A stretch of 64,000 nucleotides of DNA. Origin: Thalassobius sp002708925 (GTDB lineage Bacteria > Pseudomonadota > Alphaproteobacteria > Rhodobacterales > Rhodobacteraceae). The notes under the pieces are model-generated. The model made no database searches, was not told where the DNA came from, and saw only the letters and a program-made list of their open reading frames with translations. The position numbers were made by a program, and so were the translations under genes. This document shows, piece by piece, positions 57,763-64,000 of this stretch; the first letter of the stretch is position 1; each line of letters opens with the position of its first letter. Location: the NCBI RefSeq assembly GCF_049803795.1, contig NZ_JBNAGJ010000012.1, positions 16,326-80,325 of the forward strand. Direction: 5' to 3'.

Positions 57763-58526
57763 GACAGCTTCTCCTGACCGCCGCCGCGGTCACCGCGCTC
57801 GGGCTCAGCGGGCCCGCCACGGCTCAGGGCGTGCCGACCTTCGATGGCTCGCAGCTTGGCCAACTCGTCGCCCAGCTCGAACACATGGCTGAGGATCTAA
57901 ATGTCCAGATGCAGCAACTCGCCACCATGCGGCTGGAACTGGAAACCCAGCTGTCGCAGCTCACAAACCTTGAGGCGCAACTGACCTCGCTGATCGAGGG
58001 CAGCGGGTTGGGCGAGCTCTTCGCAACAGTCGAGGAATTCCGCGCGCTGCGCGGCAAGCTCGTGGCTCCTCTCAACACCGCGCAGTCCTTGGCCAGCGGC
58101 GATTTCCTCAGCGGCTTCAATCCCGGTGCGGAACTCTCGGCCTCCGTCGAGCGCGTGCTGTCGGGCAGCGGCTTCACCTCGGAGCGCCTGAGCACGCTCT
58201 CGGGATCGGATCAGCCCGCCGACAACCGCATAGCCGCCTCCGCCGGAGCCAGCGCCATGCTGTCCGTCGCCGCGCAGGAAAGCCACGAGGAGGCAGGCCA
58301 AAGCCTCGAGCGGCTCGAGACCATGGTCGGGCTCATCGATGATCAGGACGGTCTAAAGGCCGCTGTCGATCTCAACACCCGCGTCACCGCCGAGCTCGGC
58401 ATCATCCTGACCCAAATCTGGCGGCTGGAAGCGGCGCAAGGCGTCAGTGCCGGCCAGCTTGGCGTCGTCGATGCCGCGACCCTCGCGGATGAGCGCAAAT
58501 TCCGCTCGATGGCGGTGGACCCATGA
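57759..58526 (+). CDS. virB5: T4SS minor pilin VirB5-like
   Basis: The 255-residue protein has a signal peptide (cleavage after PATAQ, about 23) followed by long amphipathic helices rich in Gln, Leu and Glu (LGQLVAQLEHMAEDLNVQMQ near 34-53 and two more). The C-terminal helix reads LNTRVTAELGIILTQIWRLE near 208-227, a VirB5/TrbJ-type pattern. VirB5 caps the pilus and contributes to recipient contact. The start overlaps the transglycosylase stop and the stop overlaps the next gene. Confidence 0.82.
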   Translation: MRQLLLTAAAVTALGLSGPATAQGVPTFDGSQLGQLVAQLEHMAEDLNVQMQQLATMRLELETQLSQLTNLEAQLTSLIEGSGLGELFATVEEFRALRGKLVAPLNTAQSLASGDFLSGFNPGAELSASVERVLSGSGFTSERLSTLSGSDQPADNRIAASAGASAMLSVAAQESHEEAGQSLERLETMVGLIDDQDGLKAAVDLNTRVTAELGIILTQIWRLEAAQGVSAGQLGVVDAATLADERKFRSMAVDP

Positions 58527-58960
58527 GGCAAACCATGACTCACAGCTTGGCATCAATTCGGTCTCTTTGCTTCGCCGCACTTGTCGTGAGTACCCTGCCC
58601 AGTGTTGCGTTGGCCCAGACCCCGAGCACAGATCCCTCCGGCGACACGACCTTCAACTCGATGGCCATCGCGCGGGACCAGGCCGACGCATGCCGGGTCC
58701 CGAAACCGCCCATCGATCTGGCCGAGACCGCATACCTTCGCAATGGTTACCGCGCGATTCTGCGTATCCTGATCGCTGAAGAGGCGCTCGCCTCGGAGAG
58801 CTGTACCTGCCTGCTGGGCGACTTCACCTGGGACCAAGCGCTTGACGCCATGCCCCGGTTCCAGACCTCGGACAACCCGCGTCTGCCGTTCAAGGTGCTC
58901 GATCTCTACGCGCAGGCCGACGCGCTCGAGGCTCAGGTCGTGGAGGTCTGTGCGGAATAG
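58523..58960 (+). CDS. Secreted T4SS-linked protein of unknown function
   Basis: I do not recognise a family. The 145-residue protein has a signal peptide (hydrophobic 14-28, cleavage near VALAQ at about 32) and a mature domain with four Cys (ACRVPK, ESCTCLL, VEVCAE) that could form two disulfides. LAETAYLRNGYRAILRILIA near 67-86 is a clear amphipathic helix. It sits between virB5 and virB6 with overlaps on the left and a directly abutting virB6 ATG on the right, so it is part of the T4SS operon. It may be an envelope or exclusion-type component. Confidence 0.75.
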   Translation: MRQTMTHSLASIRSLCFAALVVSTLPSVALAQTPSTDPSGDTTFNSMAIARDQADACRVPKPPIDLAETAYLRNGYRAILRILIAEEALASESCTCLLGDFTWDQALDAMPRFQTSDNPRLPFKVLDLYAQADALEAQVVEVCAE

Positions 58961-59974
58961 ATGGGAGTAATTCGCGACATACTGGGACAGGTCGACGCCG
59001 CGGTAGACACTGTGGCGCAGGACGGCTTTGTCTCTTCGGCAGGCGCTGTCGGCGACGTGATCTCGGCCGGGGCCGCGCTCCTCGTCGTGCTCCTCGGGAT
59101 CAACGCGGTCATGCAACTCCGCCCCCTGCCCTTCGGCACCGGCTTTGCCTTCGGGATGAAGGTGGCGCTCGTGGGCATATTCGCGCAGAGTTGGGATAAT
59201 TTCAGCGTCATCTATGACATCGTCACGCGCGTGCCCGACTCCGTCGGGGCCTCGATCCTCGCGCTCACCGGCTCGGGCGATGAGGCCGGGGTCTATGAGA
59301 GCCTCGACAACATGGTCGCCCGCATCACCGCCTATGGCGACACGATCGGCGACCGGGCGGGCTGGGTCTTCGGGGCGGTCCTGGGCGCGATCTTCTTCGT
59401 CCTTTCAGCCGTCTTTGCCGCCGTCACCGCCGGGATCATCGCCTTCGCCCGCATTGTGTTCGCGCTGATGATCGTGATCGCCCCCTTCATGATCGTGACT
59501 TCGCTGTTCAAACCAACCCAGTCGCTTTTTGAGGCCTGGACCCGCGCCACCATCGGCTATGCGCTCATGCCGGTCGCCGCCGCCGGGGCCGCAGGCATCA
59601 TTGTCGCCATCGCCGAGGCCATCGGGGACGCCTCCGCCGATCCGGGTGATGTCGAGACCGTCAGCCTCATCCTGCCCTTCCTCGTCATCCTGATCCTCAG
59701 CGCCGGGATCATGGCCTCGGTCCCCTACATCGCCTCCAACCTCACCGGCGTCGTGGGCATTGCCTCCAACGCCGTGGGTCTGACCGGCCTCGCGCGTCAG
59801 GGCTTCGTGAACACGCGCCAGTATGGCACCGGCGCGACCTCCCGCCTCGTCACCGGCAAGTCTCCGCACGAGCTGAACCAGATGGCCAATGCGGGCGTGG
59901 TCAAAACCGGCGAGATGATCCGGCAAAGCCCCGGCGCGCTTCTCTCCGCCGCCAAGGCCTTCCGCAAACCCTGA
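58961..59974 (+). CDS. virB6: T4SS inner-membrane protein VirB6 (TrbL/VirB6)
   Basis: The 337-residue protein has five to six hydrophobic segments (about 28-48, 60-80, 130-150, 152-178, 195-222 and 232-252) and the VirB6 signature in the middle (PFMIVTSLFKPTQSLFEAWTRA near 172-193). The C-terminal part (GLTGLARQGFVNTR onward) is cytoplasmic. It forms part of the inner-membrane channel. The ATG follows the previous stop directly. Confidence 0.9.
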   Translation: MGVIRDILGQVDAAVDTVAQDGFVSSAGAVGDVISAGAALLVVLLGINAVMQLRPLPFGTGFAFGMKVALVGIFAQSWDNFSVIYDIVTRVPDSVGASILALTGSGDEAGVYESLDNMVARITAYGDTIGDRAGWVFGAVLGAIFFVLSAVFAAVTAGIIAFARIVFALMIVIAPFMIVTSLFKPTQSLFEAWTRATIGYALMPVAAAGAAGIIVAIAEAIGDASADPGDVETVSLILPFLVILILSAGIMASVPYIASNLTGVVGIASNAVGLTGLARQGFVNTRQYGTGATSRLVTGKSPHELNQMANAGVVKTGEMIRQSPGALLSAAKAFRKP

Positions 59975-59991
59975 TGTGAAAGACGATTGAC

Positions 59992-60672
59992 TTGAAGAAG
60001 CTTGTGACCAGTTCCCCCGCGCCCGATCGCGATGCTTTTGAGGCGGATTTCATCTACGGGCCAAGACGGCGCGAGCGCTTCGCGTGGTTGGTCGCGGCGG
60101 CCGGTGTGCTGGTCGGCGTGGCCGGCATGGTCGCCGGCGCGAGCCTCTTTCCGCTCAAGACGACCGAAACCTTCGTGGTCGTGGTCGACAAGGAAACCGG
60201 CGAAATGGACCGGGTCGCCGCCGTCCAGGCGCTGACACTCTCGGAAAGCGATGCCATCATCCAGGCCAATCTCGTGGCCTATGTCGATGATCGGGAAACT
60301 TATGACCTGACCGATGGCGAGCAACGCATCAACTCGGTGCTCGACCGTTCGGATGGCGACGCCGCGCGCACGCTGCGCGATCTCTGGTCCTCCACCAACG
60401 AAGACTACCCGATTACCGTCTATGGCCGTGACGCCAAGATCGAGGTGGTGATCAAGTCGGTGAACCAGATCGAGCGCGGCGTGGCCCAGGTCCGTTTCAC
60501 CCGCACGCTGCGCCGTCCCCGCGATACCCGCACCGTCACTCGGTCTTACGTCGCCACTGTCGGTTACGACTTCCAACCCGAAACCCGCCAGCGCCTTCAG
60601 GACGTCTGGGCCAACCCCTTGGGCTTCGTGGTGACCTCCTACCGCGTCGACGCCGAGACCCTGGAGAACTGA
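59992..60672 (+). CDS. virB8: T4SS assembly protein VirB8
   Basis: The 226-residue protein has one N-terminal membrane segment (about 33-54) and a periplasmic NTF2-like domain with DRETYDLTDGEQRINSVLDR near 101-120, then DYPITVYGRDAKIEVVIKSV near 140-160 and GYDFQPETRQRLQDVWANPLGF near 190-212. All are VirB8 family features. It starts with TTG 59992; no ATG is available. It nucleates the inner-membrane complex with VirB6, VirB9 and VirB10. Confidence 0.92.
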   Translation: MKKLVTSSPAPDRDAFEADFIYGPRRRERFAWLVAAAGVLVGVAGMVAGASLFPLKTTETFVVVVDKETGEMDRVAAVQALTLSESDAIIQANLVAYVDDRETYDLTDGEQRINSVLDRSDGDAARTLRDLWSSTNEDYPITVYGRDAKIEVVIKSVNQIERGVAQVRFTRTLRRPRDTRTVTRSYVATVGYDFQPETRQRLQDVWANPLGFVVTSYRVDAETLEN

Positions 60673-60677
60673 CCTAA

Positions 60678-61400
60678 ATGAGATCTCTACCTGCGCTCCT
60701 CCTGGCGCTTGCCATGCCCGTTGCCGCATCCGCCGAAGCCACGCCACAAGGCGGCCCGCTCGATATCCGCATCCGCACTGCCGTCTACAATGAAAACCAG
60801 GTCTACCGGATCGAAACTGACTTGCGGCATTCGACCACGATTCATTTCGGGGCCGGGGAGAGGTTCGAGGCGGTCATTGTCGGCGACACCGAGAGCTTCC
60901 AGGTCGATCCGATCCCCGAGCTCGGCAATGTTCTCACGATCAAACCGCATGTGGCCAATGCCTCGACCAACATGACGGTGATCACCAACCGCCGCACCTA
61001 TTCCTTCCACCTGCGCGAGGGTTCGATCCCGAACCGCACTGGTATGTTCTTCGAGGTGCGCTTCCGCTACCCCGACGAGGAACGCCGCGCGGCGGGTGCC
61101 ACCCAGCCCAAGGGCTATGAGGCTCCGCGGAACTACAACTACCGCGTCTCGGGCGAAGGTGATTTCCGCCCCAGCCATATCTACGACGACGGGCGCTACA
61201 CGTATTTCGTCTTCCCGGAGAACAGTCGCCAGCCCGCCCTCTTCAAGGCCGATGACCAGGGTCGCGAGCGGACGGTCAACTGGACCCAGCAAGGCAACAC
61301 GGTCCGGGTGCTCGGGGTGAACACTTACTGGACGCTGCGCATCGGCGACGAGGCGATCTGCGCCTGGCGCGACGAAAGCGCGATCTACGTGAGCAACTGA
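60678..61400 (+). CDS. virB9: T4SS outer-membrane protein VirB9
   Basis: The 240-residue protein has a signal peptide (cleavage near ASAEA, about 20), the N-terminal VirB9 domain (YRIETDLRHSTTIHFGAGE near 42-60, then TIKPHVANASTNMTVITNRR near 93-112) and the C-terminal VirB10-binding domain (YTYFVFPENSRQPALF, then VLGVNTYWTLRIGDEAICAW near 210-230). It forms the outer ring of the channel. Five bases separate it from virB8, and virB10 follows after 2. Confidence 0.94.
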   Translation: MRSLPALLLALAMPVAASAEATPQGGPLDIRIRTAVYNENQVYRIETDLRHSTTIHFGAGERFEAVIVGDTESFQVDPIPELGNVLTIKPHVANASTNMTVITNRRTYSFHLREGSIPNRTGMFFEVRFRYPDEERRAAGATQPKGYEAPRNYNYRVSGEGDFRPSHIYDDGRYTYFVFPENSRQPALFKADDQGRERTVNWTQQGNTVRVLGVNTYWTLRIGDEAICAWRDESAIYVSN

Positions 61401-61402
61401 CC

Positions 61403-62845
61403 ATGGCCGATCAAACCCCTCCCGATCTGCAGGACCGCCTCGACCAGTTCAACCAGCGTGGAAAATCCGGACGCCGGGGCAACAGCCTCGGGGTCGGTGC
61501 GCTCGCCGCGGCCCTCGCCCTTGGCGGCGCCGGGGTCGCGTATTTCCTGGCCACTGGTCTGCAGGAAGGTGACAGCGCACTTGAGACCTCCGATGTCGAG
61601 ACCTTCCAGGACCGCCGCCCCGGCACCGGCGGGCGGCTGGAATTTCCGCCTGACGAGACCGAGCAACGGGTCAACGACGCGCTGATCGCCGTCGAGGAAG
61701 CGCTCGAGGTGCCTGCGGCGCCAGCACCTGAGCCGAGCGCCGAAGTGTTGGCCGAGATCGCCAAGCTGCGCGAGGCGCTGGCCGCCAGCCAGGCCGCCCG
61801 CAACTCGGAAATCCAGTCCGCCGTCTCAGATCTTCGGGAAGCATTCGACGAGCAAAAGGCCGCGCTCGAAGCAACGCTCGCCGCAAAGGAAACCGAGCTG
61901 GCCAATCTGCAGCGCCAGACCGAGACCCGCATCGAAGGTTTGCAGGCCATGCTGGATGCCGAACGCGCGCAGCGCGAGGGGCTCGAGGCCGAGCTCGACC
62001 GCGAGGGTCTGATTGCCGATCAGCGCCTTCTCGAAGAACGCCGACGCCAGGAAGAGGAGCAGCGCCAGCGCGAGGCCGAACAGGTCGCCAAAGAGCTTCT
62101 GACCGCGCAAATCAAATCCCCCGCCGTGGTCTACGCTGACGGTCCCCGTGGTGGCCAAAGTGGCGCGGCGGTCGCCGATCCTGCTGCCGCTGGAACCGGG
62201 GGCCCGGTACTCTCGGGCAATGAGGCGTTCCTGCAAAGCGCGCGCCCACTCGAAGTGCAAGAAGCTGCCCGCCTCACCCATCCCGAACGCACGCTGACGC
62301 AAGGGTCCGTCATCCAGGCGGCGCTCCAGACCGCTATAAACAGCGACCTGCCGGGCTCCGTGGTCGCGGTCGTCTCCGAGCCGGTCCCGGCGTTTTCCGG
62401 GGACCGGATCCTGATCCCCCGGGGCTCCCGCCTTTTTGGCCAATACCGCTCCGGGATCGAAATGCACCAGAAGCGCATCCTGATCCTCTGGACCCGCGTC
62501 CTGACCCCGGACGGCACCTCGATGGAAATCGCCGCTGTGGGCGGCGACCAGCTTGGCCGCTCGGGCCTCACTGGTCTCGTCGACACCAAGTTTGCCGAGC
62601 GCTTCGGCGGGGCGGCGCTGATTTCCGTGATCGGGGCGGCGCCTGCCGTGGCGGCGGAGAGTGCCAACAACGAGACGACAAGCATTGTCCTGGGCGATGT
62701 CAGCAGCGACCTGCAGGACGCTGTCGGGTCGGTCATCGCCGATCAGGTCTCGATCGCGCCGACGATCTATGTCGATCAGGGCGCCTCGGTCACCGTGCTC
62801 GTGGACCGGGATGTGGTGATCTACGGGGGTTCCGGTTCACAATGA
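61403..62845 (+). CDS. virB10: T4SS channel protein VirB10
   Basis: The 480-residue protein has a cytoplasmic N-terminus, one membrane segment (about 29-49), and a long Ala/Glu/Gln-rich coiled coil (about 110-240) in place of the usual proline-rich spacer. The C-terminal VirB10 domain reads LTQGSVIQAALQTAINSDLPG near 298-318, GDRILIPRGSRLFGQYRSG near 333-351 and the antenna-forming region near 390-425. It spans both membranes and senses ATPase activity. Its TGA overlaps the ATG of a 28-residue frame that leads into virB11. Confidence 0.94.
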   Translation: MADQTPPDLQDRLDQFNQRGKSGRRGNSLGVGALAAALALGGAGVAYFLATGLQEGDSALETSDVETFQDRRPGTGGRLEFPPDETEQRVNDALIAVEEALEVPAAPAPEPSAEVLAEIAKLREALAASQAARNSEIQSAVSDLREAFDEQKAALEATLAAKETELANLQRQTETRIEGLQAMLDAERAQREGLEAELDREGLIADQRLLEERRRQEEEQRQREAEQVAKELLTAQIKSPAVVYADGPRGGQSGAAVADPAAAGTGGPVLSGNEAFLQSARPLEVQEAARLTHPERTLTQGSVIQAALQTAINSDLPGSVVAVVSEPVPAFSGDRILIPRGSRLFGQYRSGIEMHQKRILILWTRVLTPDGTSMEIAAVGGDQLGRSGLTGLVDTKFAERFGGAALISVIGAAPAVAAESANNETTSIVLGDVSSDLQDAVGSVIADQVSIAPTIYVDQGASVTVLVDRDVVIYGGSGSQ

Positions 62846-62928
62846 AAAAGAAGCATCAGGTTTCGCGTTCGAGCCGCAGGCGAGAGGCAGCGAAACCAGG
62901 TTCAATATTACCGGAATCACCGAATTGA
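62842..62928 (+). CDS. 28-residue coupling ORF between virB10 and virB11
   Basis: ATG 62842 overlaps the virB10 stop (ATGA) and the stop TGA overlaps the virB11 ATG (TGATG at 62926-62930). The encoded peptide, starting MKKKHQVSRSSRRREAA, is strongly basic with no known relative. It could be a translational coupler rather than a functional protein. It is equally possible that the frame is fortuitous; the two exact overlaps are the only support. Confidence 0.35.
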   Translation: MKKKHQVSRSSRRREAAKPGSILPESPN

Positions 62929-64000
62929 TGGATCAGGCCTCGCCAGCCTCATACCTCGAGCGTTATCTCGACCCGTTCCGCGATCTCCTGCGGCGTGACG
63001 ACGTGGTCGAGATCGCGATCAACCCCGACGGCAAGGTCTGGCTCGAGGTCGCGGGGGATGCCAGCATGCGCCACGAAGGTCAGACCGTGGATCGGACCAC
63101 AGCCCTCAACATGGCCCAGACCATCGTCGGCGATGCCAAGGCCCGCGTCTCTGAAAAGAACCCCCTCGTCTCCGGCAAGGTGGAATATGCGGGCCGCCCG
63201 CTTCGGGTCCAGGTCGCCGTGCCGCCCGCCATCGATCGCGGTGCCTCGATCACCATTCGCCTCTTCGCCTCTGGCAGCATTAGGGACTACGCCCCGGCTT
63301 ATCTCTTCGGCAAGGCCGTCTCGCTCGACGCCCTCCGCGCGGAGAAGATGAAAAACATCGCCAGTCTAGCGGAGGAGAACCTTGAGGCCGCGCTGCAGAC
63401 TCTGGTCGAGGCGCGGCTCAACGTCCTGATCAGCGGCGGCACCTCGACCGGGAAGACCACGTTCGCCCGCCACCTCCTGACCCATGTGAGCGAGCACGAG
63501 CGGCTGATCACCATCGAAGACGCTTTTGAGCTCTTCCCCGGCCAGCCCAACACCGTCGCCCTCCTTGCCGACCGCGGTGCCGGTTCGCAACGCAGCGCCA
63601 ACGCTCTCCTTCAAGCCTCCCTCCGTATGCGACCTGACCGGATCATCGTCGGCGAGCTGCGCGGTGCCGAGGCCCTGACCTACCTCGAGGCCATCAACAC
63701 CGGCCATGGCGGGTCGGTTTCCACCATCCACGCGGAAACCGCAGAACTCGCAATCGATCGACTGGCGATCATGGTGCTGCAGGCCGGCACACCACTGACC
63801 TTTGCCGAGGTTCGGGAATACATCCGGAAATCCATCGATGTGATCGTCCAGCTCGGGCGGGCCGAGGGGAGGGGCAGGTGCCGGTCTTTTTGCTCCGCGA
63901 GGAATGACCCGCAGGGTCAGGGGAAAAAGATCGGCGGCAACCTTTGTGGACGGGACGACAGCTGCGACCAGCATGTCATGCAACTCAGACAAAGGGAGAA
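62928..64000 (+). CDS. virB11: T4SS ATPase VirB11, 3-prime end replaced by repeat, runs off the window
   Basis: From ATG 62928 the frame encodes a VirB11 ATPase. SYLERYLDPFRDLLRRDDVV opens the N-terminal domain. Walker A GGTSTGKT is near 169-176, TIEDAFELF near 195 and RMRPDRIIVGELRGAEAL near 233-250. The His box GHGGSVSTIHAETAEL lies near 259-274. The native sequence runs to IDVIVQLGR near 311. There it enters the repeat at 63869 and continues open for about 44 unrelated residues to the window edge. VirB11 proteins usually end about 15-25 residues after this point with a GGRR-type strand, so only the extreme C-terminus is lost. Confidence 0.9.
   Translation, partial: MDQASPASYLERYLDPFRDLLRRDDVVEIAINPDGKVWLEVAGDASMRHEGQTVDRTTALNMAQTIVGDAKARVSEKNPLVSGKVEYAGRPLRVQVAVPPAIDRGASITIRLFASGSIRDYAPAYLFGKAVSLDALRAEKMKNIASLAEENLEAALQTLVEARLNVLISGGTSTGKTTFARHLLTHVSEHERLITIEDAFELFPGQPNTVALLADRGAGSQRSANALLQASLRMRPDRIIVGELRGAEALTYLEAINTGHGGSVSTIHAETAELAIDRLAIMVLQAGTPLTFAEVREYIRKSIDVIVQLGRAEGRGRCRSFCSARNDPQGQGKKIGGNLCGRDDSCDQHVMQLRQRE
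63869..64000 (+). repeat. 132-base direct repeat, right copy (structured element copy 3)
   Basis: This copy matches 20192-20323 with four substitutions and continues beyond the window. It contains the structured element: CCGGTCTTTTT with AAAAAGATCGG as outer stem and TGACCC-GCA-GGGTCA as inner hairpin, plus the GCGAGGAA loop that it shares with copy 2. It replaces the 3-prime end of virB11. Confidence 0.88.

Noticed and set aside
1..64000. CRISPR arrays and tRNA or rRNA genes
   Set aside because: I saw no regularly spaced short direct repeats and no tRNA-like or rRNA-like sequence on either strand.

Overview
The window reads as part of a large repABC-type plasmid, or an element integrated with one, from an alphaproteobacterium, most likely Rhodobacterales. 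The support is a repA-repB-repC replication/partition operon with two parS-like palindromes, a plasmid ScpB/DUF1403/tyrosine-recombinase set, a VirB-type type IV secretion (T4SS) operon, and an accessory cluster (DUF736, DUF2493, toprim, strawberry-notch helicase/methylase, DUF6915, DUF6878, DUF3768, ParB-like) usual on such replicons. The taxonomic assignment is inferred from gene content, not from a marker gene.

Layout. (1) 0.2-9.0 kb is a defence island: a SIR2-HerA pair facing a complete three-gene Shango system (sngA-sngB-sngC). (2) 9.4-12.9 kb holds a pRiA4b ORF-3-like gene, an AbiEi/AbiEii type IV toxin-antitoxin pair and a tightly linked gene with nucleotide-cyclase-like motifs. (3) 13-19.7 kb is plasmid maintenance: ScpB-like, DUF1403, tyrosine recombinase, repC, repB, repA, parS sites and the antisense-RNA region. 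(4) 19.7-34.2 kb is an almost entirely minus-strand accessory cluster. Many of its genes have a strong hairpin or nested stem-loop in the upstream gap, and it resembles a conjugative leading region. (5) 34.3-52.6 kb is a catabolic island. (6) 53-64 kb is a virB operon, with its virB1 end fused to a truncated XRE regulator and its virB11 end running into a repeated sequence also found at 20.2 kb.

The catabolic island can be read as a nearly complete route from cyclohexanol to central metabolism. The steps are: SDR alcohol dehydrogenase (ChnA-like), cyclohexanone monooxygenase (ChnB, very close to the classical enzyme), caprolactone hydrolase (ChnC-like), iron-dependent alcohol dehydrogenase for 6-hydroxyhexanoate, aldehyde dehydrogenase giving adipate, class III CoA-transferase, acyl-CoA dehydrogenase with its own ETF pair, a fused enoyl-CoA hydratase/3-hydroxyacyl-CoA dehydrogenase, and a 3-oxoadipyl-CoA thiolase giving acetyl-CoA and succinyl-CoA. 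AraC and IclR regulators and a thioesterase accompany it. Two decayed insertion sequences (IS5 and IS110 families) sit between its halves.

Limits: there is no relaxase, VirD4 coupling protein or oriT in the window, virB11 runs off the right edge, and all family assignments come from reading motifs without a database search.
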